Assembly: GCA_002105175.1 (NCBI GenBank)
Contig: MCGE01000025.1
Span: 248,001-312,000, forward strand
DNA: 64,000 nt
Source of the DNA: Absidia repens
Taxonomy: Eukaryota > Mucoromycota > Mucoromycetes > Mucorales > Cunninghamellaceae
Direction of reading: 5' to 3'
Within the stretch, counting starts at the first letter, position 1, and the number at the start of each line of letters is the position of its first letter. Positions 49,501-61,770 of this stretch are shown here, piece after piece. The notes under the pieces are model-generated. The model did not search any database. It was not told the origin of the DNA and saw only the letters and a program-made list of their open reading frames with translations. The translations under genes were made by a program, and so were the position numbers.

Positions 49501-50042
49501 AGGACCTCAAGCGATTTGCTTTACGAAGAGCACCGACATTATCATCTTTACAACATCGCTCAGCTACTGTCAAAGAAGAAGAACCGATCACACCTCCGGA
49601 TGATAACGACGCCATAGACGATCACCCAAAGAAACAACCTCAATATACCAACTCATTGCCGTCTAGTACTACCTTCCATCAAGGAGGTGACCCCAATGGT
49701 AAGTAGGCACAAGAAAGAAATGAAAAGTGTGACTCAAAGCTGGAGATGACTAACACTGGGAGGGTGGAATTTTTTTTAAAAGTCATAGGTGAGCCAATGA
49801 TACAACGATCATTCCTAGCGTCCAAAGCAAGAACACCGTTTTTCAAATCAGCCATTGCATCCACGACGACGACCACTGATACAGTAACGGAAGCACCTCG
49901 ACCAACAGCCACAGCCACGACGTCGCAAGTACCTAGCTTCCCGCAAACTGAAGGACTTCGTTACAAAACGCAAAATCTAATGATCAATGTTGTTGCAAAA
50001 CGAACGTCGCCCAGACCTGTTGTGACGCCTTTGACGGAATGA
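46562..50042 (+). CDS. Rap-GAP domain protein, one frame break
   Basis: Nine exons: 46562-47227, 47301-47704, 47776-48069, 48187-48361, 48443-48574, 48660-48783, 48887-48993, 49096-49698 and 49789-50042. They give about 919 residues once one missing base near 47519-47521 is allowed for. The Rap-GAP domain, which stimulates GTP hydrolysis by Rap/Ras-like small GTPases, is clear: HWFRQFFCGKDYTTIF, IPRFYKFGVLTIKE, FDQFLKVLGTRIQLKGYKGY with AAGLDTRTGETGDTSV, NHEIMFHVASLMP, QRKRYIGNDIVCLIF and FLHVYIVV. In mammalian Rap1GAP the Asn thumb lies in the QRKRHIGND region; the same Asn is present here. Both ends are Ser/Thr-rich and disordered. The break separates the FCGKDYTTIF part from GKGGQPDSKS...QYRIIVRHPK. 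Confidence 0.88.
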
Positions 50043-50970
50043 TGCAACTCGTATGGACTTTTTTTCTAAAAGACTGGCTGGATCCATTTATTATTTTAGT
50101 TTATTATCTCTCTCTCTCTTTCCTTCTTTCTCTCTTTTGATATTTTGCCTCCCCCTCCTTACCCTCCTTTAGCTCTATACTATCCTTTGTTTACATTATT
50201 CTTACTTCTACTGTGATTTTATTCTATATCCTCTACTTGATTTTCTTTTCTTTTTACAACTATTCTCTCTTCTGCTATTCTCCGCTTCTTACCTTTTCAT
50301 CTTTTGACTTCGCCCTTTTTTTTTATATGTACAAAATAAATACAAAATTGATATCATATAATATACATTCATTTCGTCCCTGTCTTTGTCTCTTATGTAT
50401 ATATATATGTGATGCTTCTTTCCCTAGTGACTAAAGTCTCTTTCAGTATCACTACTCCCACTTTTTTTCATTTCCTTTGATTGTTGCTTAGACCAATCAT
50501 GTCATCACAATTGACGATATGTGGTGACAGCTCATTGTTTTTGTTTCGCTTTTTATGATAACTCTTTGTATATTCTTTTGTGCGTACTATTGGGCACAGC
50601 AGCTGGACAAAGACGCTTACCAACCAATCCACTCTTTCTACTTGCTCTTGCACACACACACTCATACACACACCATTTTTTTTTATATAACCGTATATAT
50701 CCATTTGACAAGACAAACTACCTGTAAGAGAGAGACTAACGCTAAAAAAAGAAACACAGATGATATATTTTATTAAGATACATAGAAAAATAGTCATAAA
50801 GAACGGGAAAAGAGCGAATGGCAGCGGCTATACGCACGAAATTTCCTAGGCTGTTTCATATAAATGATAGAGCAACAATAGAGCTACGCTTCTTATATAA
50901 AATGAACTACAAGCGCAATATGAGTCTCTGGGGTCTTTTGTGGGGGGGGTTGTAGTAGTCGTAGAAGGCT
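50043..50970. other. 3' region and AT-rich DNA
   Basis: CT-rich 3' UTR of the Rap-GAP gene, AATAAA-type signals near 50335, and a reverse GATATATTTTATT motif near 50761, a fragment akin to the dispersed repeat that begins just to the right. No gene. Confidence 0.55.
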
Positions 50971-51750
50971 AGTCAGAAAGTAGGTGGTTTTGATAGAACA
51001 CTCCCAAAATAACCACTGCAGTAGTGTGTATGTGTGTGTGTCTGTGTGTGTGTTTTACCATCTAATGGGTAGAGGATGACTGATAAACAGGACATATTTT
51101 ATTTGCAACATATTGGGTAAAAATACTACACTAAAGGGGCGACGTTCATGGTAACAATGAATCTAGTGGAGATTGCATGAGAGAGATTAGCGGGAGATCT
51201 GAAAAAAAAGGTCAGCGCTAAACTAAAGGGTCAATTGTAAAAAGGGATTTAATACACGGTGTATGGCAAAAGGAAGGTTAAAGAGATTTTTTTTTTTATT
51301 AACGGGGAACAGTGATGTAACAAGGCGATGGTAAAGAAAAAAAAAAAAAAGAGAAAGGATCCGTTGTCCACTGTACCGTACAAGACAGGAAAGAGACTTT
51401 TGGGACATTTTCAATGATGCAAGTAAAAAGAGACATATTTTATTCAGTCGTAGATACAACTATGGGCAAACTAATACTAAACTAAGCTAATGAAGGCTCC
51501 AAAAAGCCAACTAATAGTGTTCCCAAATCCTAGTTCCAAAATGAAAGGGTTTCCCCATGCATCTTGTAATCCCTAAGCTGGAAGCCCTTCTAAACTAGTC
51601 CTGACATTACTCCAAGTCCAACATAACCTCATAGAAGTTGAATGGTGAAAAAAAAAAAGAAGTTAAAAAAGAAAATGAAAAGAAAGAGAGTGAAACAAAT
51701 TTGATGGTGAGGAGAAAATAAGTAGCCACGTGGGCGGGATTTAAAAATAT
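50971..51750 (-). repeat. Dispersed CACGTG/AATAAA element, copy 3
   Basis: Reverse orientation. The head CCACGTGGGCGGGATTTAAA is at 51726-51745, the core AAAGGGTTTCCCCATGCAT near 51544, and GACATATTTTATT at 51432. A second GACATATTTTATT lies at 51091, with a distal match (ACACTCCCAAAATAACC, about 50999) to the 34.4 kb copy. No coding frame. Confidence 0.72.
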
Positions 51751-53025
51751 TTTTTGGTCTCTTGTGAGGAATTGGTGTGCGGTAACGCTCGTTACTCTTT
51801 GAGACGATCCCTAATGCGTGTACAGTATCGTGCGGTTTAGTTGTTTAAAGTATTTGTGCTACGACGTTAAGGGCTAAGCGGGGATATGTATATATGCTTT
51901 ATATGTTTTTGTGTATGGTGGATATGAAGTGATTCCAAGCAGATGTGGTGGTCGACTCTATTCGCAGTGGAGTGGAAATTCAAAGTGTAGAGGTGGGTAT
52001 TATGACTGATCCCAGCTTTTTTGATGTTGGAGGTTGGGCTATTAATTAAAAAAAAAAAAGATTGTTTTTTTTTTATCTTCTTATGATGCATGCTAAAATT
52101 CAAGCTGGTACGACTTAATCGATGACCAGGGTGGTGGGGCTAAAGTGCTAAATCTGATCCAAGTATCAGCCTACAAAATGATACTTCTCAGAGCGACCTG
52201 GGCCAATATAGATAAAAGAGATTAATTCCTTGTATTCATGAAGCAGAAAATTTCAAGTCTATTCTGGGAGTAGCTTCCCTTGACAGGTGATACGGGAGAT
52301 TGCTATTGTACTTTTTTACTTGAAAAATGACTCGCTTAAATTCCTCATGAGCATGGAAAGCCTTTTAAGTCAGTTCCTTGATAGTTTTCCCTGACTAGTA
52401 AAATTAGCCAGTATATACTAGATCATATTTACATTCTGCCGGAGTGGTTTTCATTTTTCAGCTCTACCTCTCTTTCTGAATACCCATCTTTTGGAGTCCC
52501 TTGATATCATATATGAATTTCAACATATATTTGTCGTATGACTAATATTATAGCACACATCATCTATATTAAAGGAAACAAGCACCATATGCAATATCTC
52601 TCTCTTAGACCATACAGAATACATCACTTTTTGCCACCTCATAATAGGCGTCATAGTATCGCAAGCCATGCCTAGCCTGCCCTTAATACCCTCCTCTACC
52701 ATCTCATTTGCAAAACAAAAAAAAAAAAACAACAACACCTTAATGAAAGATAAAAGTATACCAAAATGACAAAGTTTTTATTGACGGTAACATGAAAAAA
52801 AGAATAACAATATCGAAGTTATTAATGACAATAGCTATCCTTGAGATAACTAACAGGCAGTAATTGCGCCAATACTAATATACCGCTTTACTTGTTCTTG
52901 CTTGTCTTGCTTGCTTTAATAACGTTTATTAACGCCAGAACTAGCACCCAAAAGCGAACACCACAAGGAATAGACCCCAAATGTTTCTTGATATCATGGA
53001 TTTGATAATCGGTAGTTGCTTTTTC
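51751..53025. other. Gene-free DNA between repeat copies
   Basis: No splice-compatible or balanced coding frame seen. The frames at 51867-52103 and 52520-52738 (-) are short and lack context. Confidence 0.5.
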
Positions 53026-53748
53026 TTTTTGGCCTGACCTAGGTCAGAAGTAGGTGTTCCATAGGACACACGAAAAGACAACCACGTTAGCGAATTTGTT
53101 CACTGAGCAATGGAGTCAGAGGATGGTTAGTTAATAAAAAAAGGATATATTGAATTGAAACACATTGTGTAAAAGGTGCAGGTTTGATTGCACCAAAGGA
53201 TCTATTGGTGGTGGCATGAAGATGGCTAGTGAGATCTGAAGAATGTTCAGCCCTATTTTAGTGGGACAGTAGTAAACTATACAAGGAATGAGAACGACAG
53301 AGTAAAAGGATCATGGTAAAAAAAAGGGTGGTGATCTATTGTTTGTATAGTACATGGCATAGGAGATATCTTTTATTGCAGCATGTAAAAAGGGACCTAT
53401 TGTACAAGGCAAGAAAGAGAAAGAGAAACGAATGGAGCAGTGTTCATTAAAGCAGTAAAAAGATATATATTTTATTTAATTGTAGATTCAAACTGGGACA
53501 AACTAACACTTAACTAAGCTAATGGAGGCTTCAAAAGTCAGCTAAAGATGGATCCAATCCTGAATCCAAAATGAAAGGGTTCCCCTATGCATGTTGTAAT
53601 CCCTGAGCTGAAAACTCTTCTAAACTAGATCTGATACTATTCTAATGTCAACATAGCCCCATAGAAGTTGAATGGTGAAGAAAAAAATAAAGGAAAAAAA
53701 AATTTAGAACATATAAACAATTCTCACGTGTGCGGGATTTAAAATTAA
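53026..53748 (-). repeat. Dispersed CACGTG/AATAAA element, copy 4
   Basis: Reverse orientation. The head TCACGTGTGCGGGATTTAAA is at 53724-53743, the core GAAAGGGTTCCCCTATGCAT near 53573, and decayed tail motifs (ATATATTTTATTT about 53465; GGATATATTGAATT about 53145) follow leftwards. It is more diverged than copies 1-3. Confidence 0.68.
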
Positions 53749-55182
53749 TTCAGCCAGTTTTCTACAGAAAATCAGGTTGGTGTGATGAGCCTTTGATGAG
53801 TGTTTGCTCACATATCAAGAGCATGTTTTTGAACATGTCAAGTGTTTGCAATTCCAACTTTTTTTTTTTTTTTTTTTTTGATCTACCACAAGGAAGGTGT
53901 GACTTGAGACTTTGGGTAATGATAACAGCCCAACAAATACAGCGATGATCTGGTTCACGAGACAAGTTGGGTATCAGTGCTATTAGTGGCTAAAATAAAA
54001 ACGAAACAAAGAGGCGAATGAAATTTATCAACATTTATCGGGTGACCAGGGAACATCGATTTGGAGATTCACCTCTTTTGGGGAAAACACCGCCTCCCTT
54101 TGCAGGTGACAAAATGCATCGTATACAGACCCTTTTGTTTACCGCTTTTGGTGATAAAAAAAAGGGTCAAGTTCCCTTTGTATATCATTAAGTGGTTGTA
54201 ACAAGGTGGGGCTCATAGACAGGGACAAACTTGTGGTAGTGGGAATAAAAAAAAAGGCCCTTCATTTGGTCCATTAATTTCATAAGGGAGTTTTTTTTTT
54301 TTTTTTTTTTGATGCCTACACTGTGTGGCTATCATTTGGTGAAGTATGTTACCGTTGACATTGGAGAATATCTTCCCATTTTTTATGTTTGTAAGCTCAA
54401 TCAAAACACCAATAAAGACAAAAGAATTAATTTTTTTAAAACTCAATGTATGATTTATTTTTGAAACATAGCAATGGAAGACGGATCGATTACCGGGTGC
54501 ACTGCTGCAAACCAATCATAGACTACAAATTTGGGGAAAGTAAAAAATAATAATAATAATCCTACAACGGCGCTTCAAAAGGATATGAGGGTAATCGGGA
54601 TATGGATGGACAAAGAAGTAAATGTGTATATGTATTATAAAGGAATTAACAATAGTATTCTTTTTTTTTATTTTTTATATTCACCATATGTAGTAACCAT
54701 TACCGCCCATCACCTAAATACTCTCTCATGATGCTGGATTATAGAAATTATTATGGGGGAATACAAAATAGGGGACTGGCAAATATATCTCTGGTGTGTC
54801 GAGTAACTATGGATCAAGTCCCGCTCGACCAGGGCTACAGGAGAATAAATCTTATTCCCCTGCTAGTTATATTACGCTTTCCCTTCCAATTTTCTCTTTA
54901 CTAGAATGTAAATACGTGGATTATAGTTCGAATGAATGCGCATCATGATGATGAGGATGCTGTAAATTATTACAAGACAAATTGACCATCGGTATTCCTA
55001 ACTGTAGAAAATCAGGAAATGGCCCCCAAACTCCTTTTGAAAAAAACACTCGCATAATGAGAGAGATCAGGCCAAAATAAATTATAAATCCCGTTCCTGT
55101 AGGTTTTATATAATTTATAAATCTGGAAAAAAAAAAAAAAAAAACTTTTTCTTTTCTTGGTTCCCTTTTTCAAAAAACACAA
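53749..55182. other. Gene-free DNA before the peptide transporter
   Basis: Contains a 19-base T run (53861-53879), another near 54292-54310, and AT-rich sequence. No supported gene. About 55,060-55,182 is the likely promoter and leader of the next gene. Confidence 0.5.
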
Positions 55183-57293
55183 ATGGAAGACGAAAAAAAA
55201 ATCAAAGATGTTGGCATGACCACTGACATCTCATCGGAAGAAGACCAACATAATGATTATGAACCTGAACCAACTGAAGACGATTGGAAAAATCTACGGG
55301 AAGTAGCAGACACGTTGCCTAAATCCGCCTTTTTGATCATCTTGATTGAATTTTGTGAACGATTTACTTTCTATGGTCTCAGCGGTCCTTTTCAAAATTA
55401 TATCCAACAACCTCCTCCTGCTTCATGTAAGCTCTCTTTTTATTTTTTTCTTTTTCCTCATGTTTGAAAGTGCTTCTCATTCCATTTTTTTGGTGTAACG
55501 CCATTACCCAGATCCTGCTGAAGTGCCTGGTGCTTTAGACAAAGGTCAACAAACGGCTACTGCATTAACAACTTTTTTTTCTTTCTGGTGTTATTGTACG
55601 CCAATTTTGGGGTAAGTGGTTACTTTTTTTTTTTTTTTTTTGATCATGGTTGGGAGCTACTGGGAATCTTTTTGTTTAAAAAAGGGTGATAAAACACACT
55701 CCTCCATGGAATATCGGGAGTTTTAAAATTCTTTCCCACGCTTCCTTTTTTTTTTTTTTTGACTTCGAACTCATCTTTTTTTTTTTTTTTTTTTTTTGTA
55801 GGGCAATCATTGCGGACCAATACCTCGGTCGATATAAAACGATTCTGACCTTCTCTTTTATCTACCTTATTGGGCTACTTATTTTGACATGTTCTTCGAT
55901 CCCGGTGGCAATTGAGAACGGGGCAGCTTTCCCAGGTCTAGTGGTGTCCCTCATTGTAATTGGCTTTGGCACAGGTGGCATTAAATCCAACGTCTCTCCA
56001 TTGATCGCTGAACAATGTCCTCATACTAAGCCTTTTATTCGAACGTTGGAAAATGGTGAACGTGTGATTGTTAGTCCTCAAGCCACATATCAAAAGCTAT
56101 TCAACATGTTTTACTGGGGTATCAATTGTGGTTCTTTGGCATCTTTAACTACCACCCTGATTGAAAAAAATGTTGGTTTCTGGGCAGCCTTTTTATTACC
56201 GACATGTGTTTTTATTCCTGGAATTATTCTGGTGATCATTGGCAAAGGCTGGTATGTTCAAACCCCGCCCCGTGGAAGTATCTTTTTTGAAGTAGGCGCG
56301 GTTATTCGTTTGTCGTTCAAACATGGCTTGGAAGGTTGCAAACCCTCTAGATTACAAGAAAACGATCCTGAAAATGCGGCGAAAGCGACATGGGACGATG
56401 TGTTTGTGGATGAACTTCGTCGTACGTTTAAAGCCTGTATTGTGTTTTGCTGGTTCCCTTTGTATTGGCTGTGCTACTCTCAAATGACTAATAACTTGGT
56501 GTCTATGGTTGCCACAACGCAAACTGGTTCCGTGCCTAATGATATTATGCAAAATATCAATCCATTGACTTTGGTGATTTGTATTCCTATCATGGTAAAA
56601 CTAAAATAAAAAAAAAAAGCGCTTGTTTTCAACCCCCGACCGACATGGCTAACTCAAACCCGTCTTTTTTTTTTTTTTTTTTTTTTAAAAAAAAAGGATC
56701 GAGTTTTTTATCCTGTTGTTCGACGACTTGGCTTTCCCATGCGACCCATGTCACGGATCACTTGCGGGTTTATTTTCGCTTCATTGGGAATGGCGTATAC
56801 AGCCATTATTCAGCACCTTATCTATTCACAACCACCTTATTATGACCATCCTTCTGGCAAGAAAAATGATATCACGGCTGCTATTGTCGTGCCTTCTTAT
56901 GTCTTGATTGCCATTTCCGAAATTTTTGCCTCGATCACTGGACTCGAATACGCTTTCAAAAAGGCCCCTGAAAAAATGAAATCGTTGGTGATGGCGGGGT
57001 TTCTATTTACCAACTGTATTGGCTCTGTCCTTGGGTTTGCTCTCGTGTCGGTTGCGGTGGATCCCAAATTGCAATGGATGTACACTGGTATTAGTGTGGC
57101 CATGTTTACCTGTGCCATCTTATTTTATATCTGTCATGGCAAAAACGATGCTACTGATGTGGCTGAAGATAATATCGGTCGCGCCAAGTCTGAAAAAGAG
57201 CTTTATGCCCAAAAGGTAGTAGATCATGAACAAGAAGGATTACATGAAACAGCCATCGTTGATTATGAAGCCAATATCAAATCTACCGTTTAA
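55183..57293 (+). CDS. POT/PTR2-family peptide transporter
   Basis: Four exons: 55183-55426, 55512-55611, 55802-56594 and 56697-57293, 577 residues, normal for the family. It imports di/tripeptides with protons across the plasma membrane. After an acidic N-terminal tail come about 12 membrane helices. Family marks are IEFCERFTFYGLSGPFQNYI (the E-x-x-E-R-F-x-Y-Y-like signature, here ERFTFYG), the second PTR2 signature region AIIADQYLGRYKTI, IGFGTGGIKSNVSPLIAEQC, and FNMFYWGINCGSL. The third intron ends with a T run directly followed by an A run and AG, an unusual acceptor. The nearby H+-ATPase would supply the gradient, though the two genes are far apart. Confidence 0.94.
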
Positions 57294-57727
57294 ACTCCCT
57301 TTAATTAGTTTGTATTGTATATAGTTTCTTAATAAAGTTTTTTTTTACTCCTTTTTTTTTTTCTGGTCGTCCGCTTTTGGAAAACATGGGGTTGGGATCG
57401 GCCGACCATTGTGATCCGGATAATAAGTAGAAAAGGGAATTGAGCAAAAACAAACCAAGGCACGATAAATGAGTGTCCTATCTTAGTATAGATACATATA
57501 ACCTTATAGCAAACCCAAATGCCGGTAAGACAACTCGCCACGTGCTTTTTCAAGGATGTGTCATTTTGTTATACCTGATGGGATGCTATTCATAAAAAAA
57601 GATCAATATATTTGCATCATACTTAAATTAGACATGCTTTCTTCTAGAATCTGGATATGAAGCATATTGGATTACATTACAAGTTTGTATTAATAAACAT
57701 CAATGGAAGGATTCAAAGGAAGCCAAA
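57294..57727. other. 3' region of peptide transporter
   Basis: AATAAAG near 57331 is the probable poly-A signal. The rest is AT-rich without a supported gene. Confidence 0.55.
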
Positions 57728-57988
57728 GAAAAAAAAATCCTGTGAATGGATACTTAATATCATTGGTGCGGTACATAAATACTTTAATAAAGGTATGCCG
57801 GAATCTCCATTACAACGTGATCGATCATTGGTGCCTATCTTATAGCCTGCACTTTTTTTTTCTCTTTAGCACGGCAATCGCTCGGCGGGAGATAAATCCT
57901 ATTTCATTTCCCCTTTTGAATTATTTCGCTTTTCTTTCACTTTTTTTGTTTTATTTTTTATATTCAATCCATCCATCCGTTCTTCTTC
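57728..57988 (+). promoter_or_regulatory. Upstream block shared by both RGS genes
   Basis: AAAAATCCTGTGAATGGATA and the following ATTGGTGCGG (about 57732-57771) match positions about 999-1036 upstream of the left RGS gene. GCGGGAGATAAAT also recurs (57885 and 1161). Order is kept, with spacing to the start codon of about 245 bases (left) and 265 bases (right). This is either a conserved promoter or residual identity of a duplication. Confidence 0.7.
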
Positions 57989-58012
57989 ATGTACAATGCA
58001 GATAGATCGTAA
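57989..58012 (+). promoter_or_regulatory. Upstream ORF overlapping the RGS start codon (right copy)
   Basis: ATG seven bases before the main ATG (57996), ending at TAA 58010-58012 after seven codons. It matches the left copy in position and frame relation. Confidence 0.5.
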
Positions 58013-59694
58013 CACCAGCAGTAGCACTACAACAAGACGACGACCATCGCACATCAATCTCAACGGTGCTTCTTCCGCAGCCAACGATGATCTCTTATCA
58101 CCAAGAACTCCAAAATCGATCAACAAATCGCGAAGGGGATCTTTGGCTTCTGAATGTGCGCATGAAGTATACGATTCCTCGTCTTCCGGTCCTAGCTCTC
58201 GTCCCAACAGCATTATTGGATCCAGCAGTAACCATCACAGCACCGGTGGATCTCTGACACCTGCTCTTTTATCAGATACAACCACCACCTATTTTGATAT
58301 CACTCAACAACCACAACCCACTTCCTCCTGCTCTACCAATATGATTGCTACGTCTCAAGAAATGCATCGCCAACGTTTATCTAAAATGGACGCCTCTGCC
58401 ATTGCTGCTTCTTCAGGTCTTCAACCACCTACCTCTGTTTTTTCGTCACATTCATATTCAACACCGACCAACTCTAGCAGCGCTAACAGTAACACAGCAG
58501 ACTTATCATCATCGAATCGCGGCGGCTATCGTCCTCGGTCTTCTTCGATATCCAGCATCATGACAAACAATGGGGCGCCTTCTCCCAACTTTGATGTCCA
58601 TACGCTCTACCGAATCAAAACCACGCGTTCATCGAAGAAACTGGATCACTTTTTTGGCGAATTCATCCCTCACGATATATGTATCAAGGAAATCAAAAAG
58701 GAAGGTCTCAAGGCTCTGTTACAATCCAAGGTTCCTCTGTGCTATTTTTTACATCATCTATTGGAAGAATATAGTCATGAAAATTTGGTAAGTTTTTTTT
58801 TTTTAAAAAAAACTCTACAACGCAGAAAAAACAAAATCAAACTGAAAAACTGACACCCTCCTTTTTTTTTTTTTTTTTTTTTTGCTAAAAAATAATAGTT
58901 TTTCTTTATTGAATTGGAACAATATGAAATGTTTCAATATGTATCCCGGGTTCAACAATTGGCGACCGCTCAACATATCTTCACGACATATCTTACCCGA
59001 AATAGCCATTTTGAAGTGAATTTGGATGACAAGGTACGAAGGACAGTGACCGAAGCGTTGGATCAAAAGGATGTAGAAAAGTGTTTTGAAACTGCCAAAC
59101 AATCGGTGTACTCTCTTTTGGAATCAAGTTATATGCGGTTTTTGACAACGGAGACCTATCAAAAAATGGTCAAATCTTGTGGTAAAAAAAAAAAGAAAGA
59201 GAAATGAAGCCTCCTCCCCCCAAAAAAAAGAAAGAGAATTGCATTGACGGTTTTCTTTTATTATTATTATAGGGGAGTTGGTGACTCATTATCCCGATGA
59301 AACAAGATTTGCGGCGGTGAATGTGTTATTGGGTTATGTTGAACGTGAACATGCGATGATTTATACCAATCCATTGACCGATGCACCAGTGTTTATGAGT
59401 GTCTCCCAGACATCCAAACGACGTCATGAACTCATCAAATCCATGATTCACGAATTTTGTCGAACCCTTGTTGGTGTGGAATTCAACTATTATCGTCAAG
59501 ATCCAAATGATGGGCTCATGTCTTCAGCCGCCATAGCCGAAGCCGCGAAACAACACCAACAGCGCCAACAACAACAACAGCCACAACAGCCTCATCAGCA
59601 ACAGCAACAACGAGCACCATCTCCATCATCCCATGAATCCAAATCTCCAAAGCTTCAAGGCAAAAGCAAGTTTGATTTTTTGAAGAAAAAGTAG
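57996..59694 (+). CDS. RGS-domain protein, right paralog
   Basis: Three exons: 57996-58787, 58899-59181 and 59273-59694, about 498 residues. Intron positions and phases equal those of the gene at 1240. The RGS domain (KKLDHFFGEFIPHDICIKE through YQKMV) and the post-RGS block (PLTDAPVFMSVSQTSKRRHE) are almost identical to the left copy. The Ser/Thr-rich N-terminus and Gln-rich C-terminal stretch have diverged, and the polyglutamine has moved to the tail. It should act as a GTPase activator for a heterotrimeric G-alpha. Keeping a full, open frame in both copies suggests both are functional. Confidence 0.9.
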
Positions 59695-59903
59695 TGTTGT
59701 GCTCAAAAAACTACATCCTCCCCCTTTATTTATGCAAATTTAGAATCCCCGATAGCGTGATATGATTTACTTTTGATGTCCTGTATTTTTATATGCCCCT
59801 CCCCTCCCTTCTTTAAAGTTAATATATGTAGTAGTAGCCAACTTGACAGTAGCTTATATATGATATCCATGAATTCCCCTCCCCCTTCTTCCAATACAAT
59901 ATA

Positions 59904-59935
<32 letters not shown>

Positions 59936-60400
59936 CTTCAATAAATGACATTTATGTAATACAACTCAATTTTCAATGGTGCTACAGGGCTATCAATGGG
60001 GGGGGGTCGAGGTCAACTTTTATTTATTGTGATTGTTTTTTTTTATATTGTTGCACAGGTCAATGTTTGAAATAAAATAAAGTGTGGGTGAAAAAATGCT
60101 CAGATGGTATATATATATACGTGTGTGTGTGTGCGAATGCCATGTGATTTAGATGTTTATCATTGGCAGTCTAGTAAATTGATTCACCTTTTTTTTTTTT
60201 TTAAATCGAAATTGGGAAGATCAGACTTTTTTTTAAAGCCCTCTTGCCCTCACCCTCCTTAATTCGCCTCACTTCTCTCTCCTTTCTTCTTTCCGATTAC
60301 TAACTCCATTAGACAACACAGTCCTTTCATTTTTCTTCCTATACAACCAAACAAGAAACGCGGTTTCTTCCCTTCTATAGTACGTTCTTTTTTCTTTGCA
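59695..60400. other. Intergenic DNA
   Basis: 3' region of the RGS gene with a T run (59911-59933), AATAAA near 60073, a TG repeat near 60120-60134, and the CT-rich leader of the cold-shock gene. Nothing else. Confidence 0.55.
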
Positions 60401-61454
60401 ATGTCGGACACTCATACATCAACACGAAAAACTGGTCAGGTCAAGTTTTTTAACTCCACCAAAGGATATGGATTTATTGTATCTAAAGAACAGGAAGGTT
60501 CGGACACGGTAGAAGGTAAGTCAAGGTGGTTTTGAAAAGTGGTTGGCGCACTCAATTTTTTTTTTTTTTTTTTTTTTTTGTCTTCTTCTTAGATGTGTTT
60601 GTGCACCATACTTCAATTAAAAATGATGGTGGATTCAGAAGCCTCTGCCAGGTAAAAGAATGATGATTATATAGTATGCTATTCAATACTAATAAGGATT
60701 TTTGTTTTCACGCTATTATTAGGATGAAGAGGTAAAGAAATATCATCAACAGCGGAAAAAACAAAAAGTGATTTCTAATCCATGGTGATTTAGGTTGAAT
60801 ACGATTTGATCAAAGGACCCAAAGGAATGCAAGCCACTCTAGTTACTGGTATTGGTGGTGGGCCAGTAAAAGGTGATTTAGTTGATTCAAGTCAAAGGTA
60901 ATTGGGTATTTAAAAACTTCTAGGGAGCGTGATCATGCTGCATAATGAATACTCTTTTTGGTTTTATACAACTCAATAGACATGGACGACAATCTCAATA
61001 TCAAGGTCATCGACACATGAAACAGTATGGATACCAACAAAAACGACATCAACATCAACACTATCATCCAGGCAAGAAAAAAAAGAAGAAAAAAGTCCTT
61101 AGCCGATCACTGAAAAGATTTCTGACGATTTATTTTATAATATCAATAATAGAGTACTACAATAGCAATTCATATTATCAAGTACAAGGCTATCATCCAA
61201 TACCACCAATCTATGTGTATCACCATCAGCACCACCATCATCCATCCTATCATCATTACTCGCATCACGAAGCATACGCTGCGGCTAACACTGCTCCATC
61301 CGCATCTGCATATTATCCATCCCCACCTTCTACCAACCATCCACCTGCCATCATCCATTATTCATTACCATCTAACAGTAGCATCCCATTCTCTTCCCAC
61401 CCCATGCCATTACCCTCATCGTCACCCGTTGATTCCAAGACTGAATCCTATTGA
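60401..61454 (+). CDS. Cold-shock-domain RNA-binding protein
   Basis: Five exons: 60401-60515, 60593-60651, 60723-60731 (only nine bases), 60794-60897 and 60980-61454, about 253 residues. A single cold-shock domain fills residues 10-80: GQVKFFNSTKGYGFIVSKEQ (RNP1 KGYGFI), VFVHHTSI (RNP2), then FRSLCQ, the microexon DEE, and VEYDLIKGPKGMQATLVTG. It probably binds single-stranded RNA or DNA, like Y-box proteins. The tail is rich in His, Tyr, Gln, Ser and Pro. A Lys run and hydrophobic stretch coded at 61072-61152 may instead be an in-frame GC-AG intron, which would give 226 residues. The gene lies between the RGS and BLOC-like genes, inside the duplicated interval but without a left counterpart. 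Confidence 0.85.
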
Positions 61455-61770
61455 TCATTCTCTCCTCCTTTTTTATTTTTTTATTTTTTTATAACCACCA
61501 TCCTCGCGCACACCAATAATAGTAATAAAAAAATGCATTATATTATACTCTATAGCCCCTTTTCCTCTTTTAGCATTCGTCAGCCCTCTTTCATCCGCTA
61601 CTAGTTCATGTAGTCCCTCTGTCCCTAGCTCTAGAATTTTATACTAATCACATATTGTTTCAATAAAAAGTTGTGTGTATTTATTGATATAAACCAATCA
61701 AACAATTGTGTATATATACATGTATATATGTGCGTGTGTGTGTGTGTGTGTAGACATTATATACTATAAA
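61455..61770. other. Convergent 3' regions
   Basis: Lies between the cold-shock gene (+) and the coiled-coil gene (-). AATAAAAAG near 61662 is a likely poly-A signal, and a TG repeat lies at about 61733-61751. Confidence 0.55.
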
